A DNA stretch of 64,000 nucleotides from Artemisia argyi (GCA_030686995.1 CM060681.1:166320833-166384832), one strand, 5' to 3'; shown: positions 1 through 11,975, counted from the stretch's first letter. Notes: generated from the letters alone by a model not told the origin. A program made the numbers and translations.

Positions 1-3000
1 TGTAGGCAACATGACCGATTCATAGAAATTGTCAACATCATTTAATATTTCTTCTGATTCAACCGAAGTCAGAATTTCAGGTCTTATAGCTTTGCCAGAC
101 TCCTTTTCCAAGATGAAATGATTCCATCGTAGAAATAGGACTTCAGATGGAGCAATTGGTAGGATGAAACGTGTGAATTTGTTGAGAGATAGTGGAATTA
201 TGTCTCTTGGCAATAGTCCACGCTTTACTGCTATTGCTGCCCCAACCATTTTGCGAATCTGATCAAACACTATTTATTATCAGCTGTAACAGAATTTGTT
301 GCATGTCATAATGTTTGGATGTGTTAGAAGTTAAGACAAGTATGTGGTAAAAATATAACTATTCACATAACTAATGATAAAATGACCAGGTAAATATATC
401 AGCCGATTTGTGATCAACTATAATAAGATTTTCCATATATTTGTATCAATGTTCTTTATAAATTATCATATGCAATTCCAACAATTGGCTTTTTTTGCAA
501 TGGAAACATACATGACTATGTGAATCAGACATTATAATAAACCGTATGTTCAAGTAGCTCATTTCCCTTCGATTATTAGGTCTGATCTGTGTTATTTTGA
601 CTACAGAATGATGCAAGGATAATTACATCAGGGGTGACAAACTTACTTGATGCAGCATGAATGACTCCCCACAAATCGAGATCTCAACATAACTTCTTCC
701 AAACAAATGTTTCACCTTTCCGCATGAACTTTGGAATATATATCTAAAATGAATATCGGTTATTCGGTCATTCTCATCGGGTTCATGTAACCATTTCCCA
801 AAAATTGGTGGATCATCTAAACTATTTTCATTCACATCAGATTCTTTATCAGAACCAATGGATCTTCCCAACATTTGTTCTCCGTCGACACATTGCGTGA
901 CCATTTCATCTGTCCTCAGAACTTCTTCTTCATCACATTCGTCGATCTCTTTATACTCAGATGGGATTGTATAATTATGAAAAGGATGTTTTCCCTACAA
1001 TAGAATGGTCAAACTTAGAAGTCAAACGTGTAGGTGGGGTAACGGGTCGGTAGGGTCTGGTTGACCCATTACTGTTTTTACTTCTCTTATAATCAAATTA
1101 AATTAGTTGCTTGCAAAAATTAAACATACAGATTATTTATTATTTGTTCCTTTAGTTGCTTATAAAGTAAGAATTAATTGCATGTTTATAACTTTAATAA
1201 TTAATAAAATAAATAAGTTAGAAACATAAATACAAAAGCCAAATACTTTAAAGAATACCTCAAAAAAACTAAGGATGTTATTAAACTCTATTAAGTGATG
1301 TTGGACTTCAGCTTCTGTGAAGTTACTAGTGATCCCAATGACTTCTAAAGGAAGAAGATAACCATATTTCCGCATATTACATTCCTCTTTAGCATTAAAA
1401 CCCCTGAAAACATATAGTGGCCAGAAAGATGATCTGTTTTTCTTAAGTTTTGTTTATAAAATAAGTATTAATAAAAAGATTAGCATTGTCAAGGTGAGAC
1501 ATTTCTTACTTTTGTGAAGGCAGAATGCTGAAAACTTTGATGTTTTTAGGAAGATATGTATTGACAACATTTGCAAGTGATATCCCATTAGGTTCATCAA
1601 TCCAAGCGTTTTCCGGTATTTCCATTTTAAAGGATATCATGGTTGATAAAGAATGAACCTGGAATAAAGGATAAATTAGATTAGGAATGTGTATGTATAC
1701 AAAGGATAAGAGGAATATAAATTGGCGGTAATGTTGATTTTTAACTCACTTCGTCGTCGATTTGGCTACTAGTGGCCCAAGCTATCTTGTTCAAATCCCC
1801 AAAGTTACTGTCACGAATTCCGCCCGCTTTGTATATGGCGGTTTCTAGCTCTTTCTCTATATCTGTATAACATAAAACGCTTCAAAAAATGCATACCATG
1901 CTTTTGCTAAGCTGTTTAAAAGTTAACATCCTTGAATTTGTCAACCAAGGTTACTTTTACAAAATTCTACTGAAATCAACAATGGAATGTAGTTTTCCAG
2001 GGGGGATGTTTCTGATTGCTTATCTTAAAATATGTATCCGCTAAAGAAGTGCTTATTTACTTGAATAATAAGAAGATATGAAGTTTCGTCCAAACACTCA
2101 AAAGTCAAAGCTGCTTATGTGGTAGTACAAAATAAACAAATAAGCACTTAGATGAGCAAAATTCTAAACACCCTCCATGCTGATAATTTCAAGGGTATCA
2201 GATTAATTCAATTAAGATCCATGCTTTCAAAAACCTGAACGCCTGACGATGCTCTATAATCGTAGAACAAAATGAAAATAGGTTGAACAAGTCCATGATT
2301 TCTAGTTTGCTAATTGCTACAAACCACTAAAAAATACAAGTGTTGTTGCAACAGAAAAGAAAACAATACATTGCTATAAATGGTAACATTTCAAGGTTCA
2401 TTAGCAAGTTTACATGAAGAGGTATTTAACAAACGTAGATTGTTTTAGTTTCCAAATACTTTGTAAACTTGTAAAGCCCACATGTATATGATGGAGCTTC
2501 AGTCATATGTAATAATTAAGAAAAACGGAAAGAAAACTATGATACAACAAGATGAACATACCATCGTTTTTGCATTAGCAATCTGTGATGTGCATGGTGG
2601 AGGTTTATTTGAGACCATTAAAGAATTTGAGGCCATCGAAATTAGAATCAATTGGGATCATCTAATCTTTTTAATCCGAGGGTCTCAAAAGTTATATTGT
2701 TGGTCTCACTGAGTTCAACTACGGTTTGAAGCTTAGTTAAACTCGATTATCAGTATTACAATATTCAGGGGCGTTTGCTTAAGCTTGTTTATGGGGGGGG
2801 CTTATGAGCTTATATGTTTTCGGCTCATATTTCATAAGCTCAATTTTTTCGGCTTATTTTGAAACTCGTGGGCCTATATAAGTTTATTATGACATAATAA
2901 ACTTATATAAGCCCATAAATCTCAAAAGAATCCAAAAAAATGGGGTAAGCCCATAAAGAAGCTTAAACAAACAACCCCTCATAATAACAATAACGTTAAT

Positions 3001-3200
3001 GTAACCACTTAAGGGTGGCCTAGTGGCAAAAGGGCTTGTGACTATCACTCTAAAATGTGTGAGGTCTCAAGTTCAATTCCTACTAGGTGCAAACAACCTT
3101 AAGTGGCCACGCCAACCTCCTGAAAAGGGAGGGGTCTGTGTGGCGGTGGGTTCAAACCCCGTGGATTAGTCGGTCATAAGGTCGGAAATCATGGTTACCA

Positions 3201-3251
<51 letters not shown>

Positions 3252-4273
3252 AACAAAAAAAACGTTAATGTAGTAGTGTATTAGATACCAAGTTTAAAAG
3301 GACTTGACAGGTTAAATAGAACGAACTGCAATTTTTTATATATGCATATATTTCAAACCCCAAATGCATCAACTTTGGGGCCGGCTTAGTTTTGAAGGAG
3401 CGGAAGAATTTGCAAGACAAATGTAAAAAAAAGGAAATTTATTGACACGTGTTCTATTACAGAAATTTGGGGTGTGTTTGTTTAGTTGGTGAGAAATATC
3501 AGGAAATTTTTCATAAAAAGATGAAAAAACAGAAAACCCGTTTAGTTACAAATTTTTGAGAATTTTTTCTAAAAGAACGAAAATCTCATTTCTCAAATTT
3601 TAACTAAAAATCTGAAAAATCCAAATTACCCTTCTCTACTTTTCTCTAACTAGAAAAAGAAAAAATGCCGCGTCATCTGAACGAGTTTTCCAAGTTCTTA
3701 ACTCTATCCTAGAGAACAAAGCCCCTTCCGTTCTCAAGAAAACTAAAAATGAAAAAGCGATTCTCTGCAACTAAACGCAACCTTAATACTTCATCTATCC
3801 CAAATCATATGTCTTACATATTCCAACCAAACAAAATGTTTCTAAAAGGTAGGATGACATTTTTCTTAACCTCAAGTAAATTCAAATAAGTTTCGAATAA
3901 AATCGATATTTCGAGAGTGCTAATTGAATCAAAGCTTACCTCCGTTACCCATGCCAACGTAACCAACGCGCATCAAAACTTTCCTCTTCCTATAACCTTC
4001 CCATTTCTGACTTAAATTATCATTCACTGAACAATTAGACGGTACATTAACGGTTATGGGTTGAGTAGATGATGATGATGAGGAACAAATGAATTTAATG
4101 GTATTATTAGTTTTGTAATAAAGGGTTGATAATGATAATGGTATTGAGAGATTGCAGGATGTTTGGGTGTGAATAAGGGAGGATAGAGTGAATATTGTTG
4201 AAGTTGCCATTGGAGTGTTGGGTTTTCGAGGTTGGAGATGAAGTGAGTTAATGAGTTTGAAAGATGTTGCCAC
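1..4273 (-). CDS. TruA-type tRNA pseudouridine synthase-like gene, partial (3' end outside window)
   Basis: The family isomerises uridine to pseudouridine in tRNA. Exons read on the minus strand with consensus GT-AG borders: exon 1 3940 (or 3949)-4273, then 1750-1862, 1510-1658, 1259-1403, 647-994 and 1-258 (continuing past the window edge). Phases join in one open frame from 1862 down to 1. Family-like peptides are [23 protein letters not shown], here split as [14 protein letters not shown] followed by IRDSNFGDL, then [40 protein letters not shown] and [19 protein letters not shown]. Exon 1 is Ser/Thr-rich and ends [11 protein letters not shown], so an organelle transit peptide is likely; in-frame ATGs occur at 4273 and about 4210. 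Two oddities: the short exon expected to carry the GLQ-type motif was not found between 1863 and 3940, and the usual RTDKGVH catalytic motif reads QIDDEVH, keeping Asp but losing its neighbours. It could be a divergent paralogue or an early pseudogene. Confidence 0.8.
2767..2979. mobile_element. MITE-like element with inverted ends
   Basis: About 213 bp in the large first intron of the pseudouridine synthase-like gene. The left end reads aggggcgtttgcttaagctt. The right end, read on the other strand, is aggggttgtttgtttaagct, so the ends are imperfect terminal inverted repeats. The interior has palindromic runs of ataagctcata type. No clear target duplication was seen. A related element lies at 4337-4681. 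Confidence 0.55.
3004..3260 (+). mobile_element. tRNA-derived SINE with poly(A) tail
   Basis: A short retroposon transcribed by RNA polymerase III. An A-box-like stretch (gtggcctagtggcaaaagg, near 3014-3033) and a B-box-like stretch (aagttcaattcctac, near 3069-3083) form a tRNA-like head. A body of about 110 bp follows, ending in 49 uninterrupted A residues (3202-3250) and then caacaaaaaa. Perfect 12-bp direct repeats aacgttaatgta flank it at 2992-3003 and 3261-3272, the signature of LINE-type target-primed insertion. It sits in intron 1 of the pseudouridine synthase-like gene, antisense to it. The long pure tail suggests a fairly recent insertion. Confidence 0.88.
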
Positions 4274-4336
4274 TTGGTCACTTGGTGTATGTTTGTTTTG
4301 TCAAATGATGCATTTGGTCCATGTCAATCTATATTT

Positions 4337-4681
4337 TACATTGAGGGGTGTTTATGTTTGTCTAGGTTTATGAATCGGGCTTGTGGTTATGTTATGTAAG
4401 GAAAAGCGGCGTATGGCTTATATATTATGAGCTCATAAGTTTTTGTTAAGCGTTTGGTTTAGTTTATTATAATTGATAAAGCAGAATGATAAAAGAGTAC
4501 ATCAATGTTTATTGGGTGTAAATAAGCCAACAAAGTTTGGGCTTATCAAAACCTCTTTATATAAGCTCATAAGCCCACTCATGTAAGCTTAGCCCAACAC
4601 TTAGTTTAAGCTTATTTAACAAATATAAGCTAATAAGCTCATAAGCCCGTCATATAAGCTTAGCCAAACAACCCCTCAATC
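4337..4681. mobile_element. MITE-like element just upstream of the pseudouridine synthase-like gene
   Basis: The left end reads attgaggggtgtttatgttt. The right end on the opposite strand reads attgaggggttgtttggcta, giving imperfect terminal inverted repeats. The interior contains repeated ataagctcataagccc-type palindromic segments like those of the 2767-2979 element. It starts about 60 bp upstream of the first ATG (4273) of the minus-strand gene, so it occupies its proximal promoter region. An imperfect direct repeat of about 37 bp (ccaattcatg...gatattttacatt, near 4680-4745) follows it. Confidence 0.5.
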
Positions 4682-6230
4682 CAATTCATGTGTTCGATAT
4701 TTTACATTCCCCTTAATCCAATTCATGCATTCGATATTTTACATTGTTGACATTCTGTTTTAACTATTTGTATATTTTAGTGTGTAAATAAAAAGCTAGA
4801 GATGCAGATTATCGCTCATATTTTGATGTTAAAGTTAGATGCTTTTTTTTCTAGATGGTGAATATATATTATACCAACTCTTTAAAACAAATATCAATAA
4901 GGATTATGGACATGCCAATTAATCTTAATACAACACTCATAATCTGCAAGCAAACTTAAAGCAATACAACATCAATTCAAGACTAAAACAACTAATCCAA
5001 ACAACAATTCTATAGTCCATTTAACTCATTTACCACAAATCACCACCATAATCTCATGACTACATTTCCTCTATGAAGAAAGCATCATAGACCACTTTTA
5101 ACCAACTGAGTGATCATATAATGTTTCAATAAGAGGCCTCATCATGCAAATTATAGCACCATATCCTCACCAAAAAAGGCACATTGCTGAAATGCCTATA
5201 TATCATCCAAGAATTTTACTATACAAGTAGCATAACCTCACTAGCATAGTATAGACTACAGGCCTCAGCATACATATATCCATTCAATGTGATTTCCAGC
5301 CTTACCACCTTTAGCAATGAATTGTTTGAACCAAGAAGGTTCATCTTTCATACCTTTCTATTCCAAACGTCATGCATTGCCCACCAAAATCACTTACCCT
5401 CCACACCAAGGAACCTACTTTATGGACAACTTTGCACCCAGAACGCAATGAATATACAACCCAAACACACAGTTACCTAACAAAGGCCAACTATGGCTTA
5501 GTCTTGTACACCCACAATATTATGGTTGCAAGTTTTCAAGGTACAAGGCCATCTGATGAAGTGATCTTATAACACATCATGCCATCAGATGAAAGGCATA
5601 ATGTATATGATAAAACCATTAATTTGCAGAATCAACTTGAACCTTCTTGAATGGTTATTAACGAGTAAAGAATAACACATATGCATGTTCTTGCTTGGTT
5701 TAAAAAAGAAAACTATCTACTTTGTCATATGTATATCATTTTGCTTTTTTTTTTAAAAAAAAAATAATAAAAAAAAAATAATAAAAAAAATAAAAAAAAA
5801 AAGTCATTTAATTTAGATTGTTTATGCGATATCTTGTTTAAAAAAATTATGTTAGAATGTAATATTTATTCAATTATTTAATAGGAATGGAGCTACAGCC
5901 AACCTTTTTTTTTCTTTTGTTAAGTTAGCCTTATACAACATGGTTATTAAGATTTCAATCTTGATCTTAGGATTTTATGATTTTGCGATATTGCGAATCA
6001 AATACAATTCGATCCTACATAGGATCTTTGCAAGTGTAAGATCTAAATAGAATCACCGTCTTGACCATAGAATTGTTAGATCTCGATCCGATCTTACTTT
6101 GCTCGAATGAAAAACCAAAAAATTATAAAATTTTGGATGAAGTTTTAAAGAATTAAAAAACAAAACATTTCATAATCATGATTTAGTCCTACATTTCCAT
6201 GAAATATTCATATAATTTTATGTTTGATAT
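4682..6230. other. Non-coding, AT-rich interval
   Basis: No supported gene. It contains the imperfect direct repeat at about 4680-4745, A/T-only tracts at about 5745-5805, and a stretch at about 5940-6110 rich in gatctt/aagatc palindromic words. A similar gatctt-rich stretch lies at about 23570-23650. Short open frames here have no recognisable content. Confidence 0.6.
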
Positions 6231-6431
6231 ATAATAAACTAGCCTAAGGCCCGGCCGTTGGCCGGCTAGCTTAAAGTTTTATTATTAAACATAAAATTTA
6301 CTACAAAACATGATGTAAAAATTAAATACGCTAAAATGTATAATGCTAAAAAAAATAATGTAAAATAAATAACCTTGAATGAATTGTTAAAAGATAAAAA
6401 GATAAAATTTAAAAAATGAGAAAATCAAAGT

Positions 6432-6557
6432 CGATGAAGGACTTGTACACGACGTTAGTGTATGATTGCAATGGTTGCCATCGTTGTCACAACACAAAAC
6501 TTTAAGGCCCCTCTTGCTCTTTACCCTTGATACGACTACATATAGTTGATCGGTAAA
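6432..6557 (-). pseudogene. Helitron helicase (Pif1-like) C-terminal fragment
   Basis: Minus-strand translation gives FTDQLYVVVSRVKSKRGLK followed by VLCCDNDGN. This matches the last conserved motif of Pif1/Helitron helicases (QLYVALSRVxSxxGLK). No Walker A or B motifs or Rep domain are visible in the surrounding kilobases, so only the tail survives. It lies about 200 bp from the Helitron 3' hairpin, which is where the end of the RepHel gene belongs. Confidence 0.8.
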
Positions 6558-7099
6558 AAAAGAATCAACCTACAACATCAAATAGCCCATACACTAATAA
6601 TAACAGGTAATAATAGCAGGTAATAATACATGTAATAATAAGAAAAGCAGCAAACCTAGAACATCAAATAGTCCATACATAATTTAAACATAAATGAAAT
6701 AAACAAAATGTAAATAAAAAATATAAACATTATTTATTAGGATAGTTATGGCAGATTGTTTAGCCCCGTTCATCTTCATTGCAAGAGCGCTCAGTCATTA
6801 AGCTATTGCGTACTCTTTCAAAGGTACTCATAATTGACGAATTCGTTGGTTCAATCCTACCAGATGCACATTAATGGTACCTATGAGTAAGTCTATGATT
6901 AGCTAAATGATTACATTTAACTTGAGTTGCTTTCTTTAATGTGTTATCTTTTGAAATGCGTCTTTTTAAACCACATTTTTCATCGGGTTTGTTGGTTTAC
7001 TGTCCCTGTCACAATGAGCAAATTTATACTTTTGTGATGAATGCACACATATAGAAAATACTTTCAGTACTTATTGCAGAAGACACATTTTCAGATTTC

Positions 7100-7294
7100 A
7101 TCGCTATTTTATTTATTTTTGTTTTTCGATCTTGTTTTGCTAAACTGAAGATTGTATATTGTAGTGAGAAACTTACTTAACAACATCTTGTAGTCGGCAT
7201 ATAAGTATATGTTTTGTACCATGTTGTCTGTGATTACTTTAATTTCATCACATTGAACAACTTCTCCAACAACATTTGCATAGAAATTTATCAA
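7100..7294 (-). pseudogene. RPA70-like OB-fold fragment (Helitron-associated)
   Basis: The minus-strand open frame begins MINFYANVVGEVVQCDEIKV, resembling the start of the second OB fold in plant RPA1-like proteins, many of them Helitron-linked (pattern DVIGEVVxxxxxKV). The frame decays after about 40 residues, around a likely splice site. It probably belonged to the same RPA-like gene as the pieces at 10.4-10.7 kb, with the LpxA exons now lying between them. Confidence 0.5.
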
Positions 7295-8526
7295 GATATT
7301 AGATTTTTTTTTGTAGCGGAATGAAGTTTATACAACCTCCTAATATTTTCTGCCTTTCTTTAACATTAACCCATATCCTATTTGGAATGATAATGTGTTT
7401 GGAAAGCCCAAAATCACATGTGTTGTTCAACGATGTTCTTGGCTCATATGTCAATTCTTTAACATTAACCTCCTAATTTTTTCCTTTCTTTATCATTAAC
7501 CTATACTTATGACATGTCAATTGTTTCATGTGTTGTTCAACGATGTTTTTGGCTCAAACTTTCATTCTTTTATAGTCCAGAATATCATCACATCAAATTT
7601 CCTATAAGCCCTAAAGTTCTACATACTAAAGGACAAATGGGTTTAATGCATTACCATAACTTCAGATACATTGAAAATTATAGTGGGAAACCATAGAGCC
7701 AACAGGGTTTGTGGTCCTTATACCTTTTATTTCATTGTTTAAAACATAACATAAGAGCAGCATACCTACATAATGTAACATATGGGTTTAGTAAATTTTT
7801 TGTCACATCACATATAAATAAGGTTTATGTTTGCGTTAAAACTCCAGAATAAAGGACTCATATATGACATGCTAATTGCTTGCCACTTGAAAAGGATTCA
7901 ATATTGGAAGGGAAAGCAAGATTAGTTTGGCAACTACTGACCCACTAATGGACAATAAATTTCCACCCGTAAACACTTTCAGTACTAATATTCTCGCCAT
8001 ATGCGATCACTTGGAGTCCTGAACCATATAACTTTTCATCATGATATTCTAATAAATGAGAACTTTAGAAGTCAACAATTAAAGTTTATAATTATATTAC
8101 CAGATTATTAAAAACAATAACAAAATTGAGATTGCTAGATCCTGACCACAAAAATGCTTTGTTTTGTCTTAAATTAGTATTACCAATATACTTTACAAAC
8201 ATTAAAGCACGGTTGCTTTGAAACAAGGGTTACTTTGGAAAAATGTTAAACATACCTATTTTATGAACCAGGGCCTAATAGTGGATATTAGATATGGAAG
8301 AGAAAGAGATATTCCAGCATCATCAGGTGAGAGAAGATGTTAAATGGGTAAATCAATGCAATATTCGGTCATCACTCCTCCACAAAGCCCTTGTATCTCA
8401 TCATTGCTTTTTTCAGCTCCACTATCACGTCGAAATGTGAACTTTGGTAGAAGTTCGATGTCCGTTTTGGTTGCTCTTTCCTTCTTTGTGAAAATAAAAA
8501 TAGGAAGTTCAATTTCAGCATTCTAC

Positions 8527-8996
8527 TGAACTTAATTTCAGTGTTAAGATTTACCAACTTCAAGAAAGCATTCACTACCTGCGTGATAAGAATAATGAGC
8601 TTAACTAAACATAAATCCCTTAATACTCGAGTATAAAAAATATATAATGATATGAATAGGTGACTACCTTATACTCCATGTGTTGGCATTTGATGCCAAC
8701 AACAACATTATGACCAATAACATTAGTGCACCCGATAATCGTTTTCCCAGGAAGGTTATCTCCAAAAATTTCCTCACTGTTTGACAATAAAATATAATCA
8801 AGGATTACGGCTAGATGAAAAATCTTTAGCAATGAAAGTAGTCAAATGTTATAAATAAAACCTCATCAGGATGTATTTATCTCCCAAACTGTGTATTTCC
8901 ACACACTTCCAGGATGTAGTTTGAAATCATTTTCCAATACATCTTAAGAACCCACGGTGCAAAAGGGGCCAATTGAGACACCCTGCAAGCTAATAT
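8527..8996 (-). pseudogene. Captured LpxA (UDP-GlcNAc O-acyltransferase) exons, frameshifted
   Basis: LpxA catalyses the first acylation step of lipid A-type synthesis; plants carry a nuclear copy targeted to mitochondria. Three blocks lie in order on the minus strand. About 8872-8996 begins after a ttgcag acceptor with GVSIGPFCTVGS, then a stop, then KLHPGS, GNT and GDKYILMR in successive shifted frames. About 8650-8790 gives IFGDNLPGKTIIGCTNVIGH and VVVGIKCQHMEYK, ending at a gta donor. About 8530-8585 gives SECFLEVGKS. These match hexapeptide left-handed beta-helix repeats of LpxA. A stop codon and at least two frameshifts show it is dead. N-terminal and C-terminal exons were not found. 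Its position inside a Helitron remnant suggests gene capture. Confidence 0.72.
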
Positions 8997-10399
8997 AGTT
9001 GAATAAGTTTGTAAGTTACAGGACAATATAACCACTTCATCATTTAAGGCAATTACGAAACATGAAGATTCAGAAATAAAGCTAAAACCATGTCATCATG
9101 AAGTTATTTATGATCATCAAGCAACACATTAGATAAATCTAACCTTCTGATAGCTGAAGAAGTCCCCAATTAAATAACTTACGAAGATTAACAAATTTTT
9201 TTTAAAAGGGAATCTACACATAACTTACATAGCCACACATCATCATTATATCCAAATCTTCATAGTTTTTATAACACATAATATCATGTAGGACTATCCT
9301 TCAAAACCCCACCCGTAAGCTGGCGGGTTGACATGTTCGTAATATCACTTATGAAGATCATCGGCAAAGCCTATATATGGGACTATACATGAATCAGCAG
9401 CTTAATCATTTTTTAATAATTCCATATACATCAATCACTCCTAAAAGTTCTTCAATTTAATTCGGCACAGAGCACCAATGCACACATAAATCACTTGAAT
9501 TCAACATTAATATTGTACGTAGTGTTTGGTTGAGTGCCAACCATTTTGGTCTTTTCGTTTAAGTTATACCAATACTTAATGTGGTCAATATGACCAAAAA
9601 CTATTATACGACAATAACAGTAAATTGCATAAAAATGGTTACAAAGTTTGGTCTAACCTTTGTCACGGGTAACCAATTGGCTCAAGCTATCGAATCTCAT
9701 TATTTTTAGAAAATCTTCTAAGACAACTAATTTCCAGCCACTGTCAGAAAAAAAAGGCCAACTGGTCAAGGTTACTAACAGGTCATATACATGGTCATCA
9801 TTTTTAAGAGGGTCAGAGTACTTTCAATTAATTTTTAGCGTAAGATTGAGCCTTGATATGGTAAAAATAAATGTAATAATTATATGTTTCTAATAAAATG
9901 CTTTAGAACGTTTTTATGCATTTTGGATGCACTTTGAGGTTTGAGCGACTCAACACAATACAATCCTCAGTGATGCCCTAAACTGATGAATAAGTGAAAT
10001 TACCTTAAAGCATTAACTTCAAATCACAATAATGGGGATAGCAAGTTATTCATACCATGGCAACCAATCACGCTTTAATTGCTTGTGAATAATATCAATG
10101 TGACCATCTATGCTTTCAATCACACTACCCTTATGGAAATAGAAATCCCATCTGCAACATATAGATACTCTTAAAATACTTTTTTTTAATGCTAAATCTT
10201 AATGCGAAAATTTTAAGTATGTATCCTTACTGTGATCTTGAAGAACCGTGAGACATAAGAGTCTGGAAAATGAACTCTGGAGTTTCCTCTATCACGCTCA
10301 CAACTTCACTAATCTTAAGCATAAGAATCTCTTTGTATTCGTCTATAAGATATATAGTAACATAGCCTCAACTTTTAGCTACAATTAAATTGAATGATG

Positions 10400-10770
10400 G
10401 GCTACTAACAACTTAAAGCAACTCCGGTTAGTAACATGATCTTTCGTCAAGCAATCCTTATACTCATTGATGGTGTCTTTCTTAATTGCACATGGAATCT
10501 TGTTCCCTGAAAAAGAATAACATTAGCATAATAAGGCAAATGCTTTCTAATGTTCTGTAGAAATAAAAATAATAATACAAACCTACTTCCATGGCCCACA
10601 GCTCATAATGTAAATGTCTGATGCTAATGACTTTGGCTTTCACTTGGATACTATCAAACATGGGATCAAGTGATCAACATCACAAAACAAAGTAAAATTC
10701 TGGTTCATCTTGTAAGCTGCAAAAACATGAATGAATCAGATAAATTTTTAATTATATAATAAAAAAAGCA
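10400..10770 (-). pseudogene. RPA70-like N-terminal (DUF223-type OB fold) fragments
   Basis: Minus-strand blocks read MNQNFTLFCDVDHLIP (about 10680-10730), FDSIQVKAKVISIRHLHYEL (about 10595-10665) and GNKIPCAIKKDTINEYKD (about 10420-10510). This is the order seen in plant RPA1/DUF223 single-strand DNA binding proteins of Helitrons. Between the first two blocks the frame shifts, so the gene is broken. Further minus-strand exon-like frames at about 10040-10155 and 10230-10345 have no recognisable family. The Athila-like element starts directly upstream at 10784. Confidence 0.5.
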
Positions 10771-10783
10771 TAAAGAGCATAGA

Positions 10784-11335
10784 TGATACGTGGGAATCGC
10801 ACCAGGCTTTACCTCTCAAGGGATCTTGAGAAGCTTACAACCCCCACCAGGCAGTGTACCTGATCGTTGTAGTATAGTATAGTGACAAGTACCGGGGGAT
10901 TGATCGTTCAGCTAGGAATAGTATCGCTAGGATTAGAAAACCTAATTACTAGTGCTAAAGATGACAGAAGATTATTTTTGTGTTTTTTATATTTTTTAAA
11001 AAGCAAGTAAAAATCTCGGGTTTGAAGGATTTGGGCGGAATTAGTTGCTAGTCAATTCTGTATTGGGTCGTCATGGAAAGTCATGGAATTACTCTTGACG
11101 CCGTCAAGATTTTCTTCTTGACGCCGTCACCTACTGTTCCCAGCTTGGAAAATTGAGACTTTGCCGTTTTCTTCACTTTTATGCTCCAAAAACGTCCAAA
11201 ATGCCTTCTTTTCCAGATTTCACTCCCAAAGTACCTAAAATCACAAAAGGAATGATTTAGGGCAATATTTGATCAAATAAATTCAATTCCGGACTTAAAT
11301 GACCCCCTAAAAGTGGTTCATTTTTCGCCTCATCA
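10784..11335 (-). repeat. Element 1 left (3') LTR with 868-bp internal deletion
   Basis: It matches the right LTR from TGATACGTGGG to ...gttgctagtcaa, then jumps to ttctgtattgggtcgtcatg and runs to the CA end. In the intact copy the two join points are both preceded by gtcaa, a 5-base microhomology. The lost part includes the TATA region and most TGACG motifs. Scattered single-base differences from the right LTR make this element older than the one at 29769. Confidence 0.9.
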
Positions 11336-11941
11336 TATACCCTTACACTTGAGATTTGCTTGTCCTCAAGCAAATGCGCTTTTATTCTACTCAAAATACA
11401 AGTTAGGGGTCATTTAACACTAATATAAAAGTAATTACAACAAATAATCGTTCCACTAAAGACCAATAGACAAGCACGGAGGTCATACACAAGCACCTCA
11501 CAAATAGTGTTTAGATACTCACTTCTCTCGGGTGTAATAAAGTATAAATTACAATATGGAAATGGAAGATATCTTCACTACCTGTCATAACAAAATAGAT
11601 TACCATAGGCTTGGGAAAGGATCAAACCTCCACCACATGGCGTAAGCACCTAGGATAAACTATCAAAGAGGTCTTTTAAAGGGTTGTAACGTTAGGTATA
11701 GGGATATGAAATACACGGTTTTGTTGGATAAAGGCAGTCTTTACTGGTGGCGAGTTAACAATCTTAGTTAATTACATGTACAATATGGCGTTGCTAAGTC
11801 AAGACTAGACTCGACTTAAGCTAATAAATAAAAAATAACAAAAACATAAAATGAACATAGAATAAAAAAGGATGGTAGTCCGTATGTTTTTTCTCTTCTT
11901 CTTTTTTTTTATTATTTTTTTTTTCTTTTTCTCGATTTTTC

Positions 11942-11975
<34 letters not shown>

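Larger units (their letters stand above)
6239..10783 (-). mobile_element. Helitron remnant with 3' terminus, helicase and RPA fragments (continues past the Athila insertion)
   Basis: On the minus strand the 3' terminus shows a hairpin of CCGGCC, a three-base loop and GGCCGG (about 6252-6268), then after roughly ten bases the end CTAG followed by T. This is the Helitron 3' layout (hairpin, CTRR, insertion before T). Upstream on the same strand lie a helicase C-terminal fragment (about 6432-6557), an RPA-like OB-fold fragment (about 7220-7294), LpxA exons (8.5-9.0 kb) and RPA N-terminal fragments (10.4-10.7 kb). The LTR element at 10784-18142 interrupts it. I could not place the 5' TC terminus, which should be somewhere beyond 18143. 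It is clearly inactive: the Rep domain and most of the helicase are missing. Confidence 0.7.

Noticed and set aside
2482..2712. Plus-strand frame containing QQDEHTI, reminiscent of the missing pseudouridine synthase exon (QxQRDxHS)
   Set aside because: It is on the wrong strand and the match is only about six residues, so it is more likely coincidence than an inverted exon.
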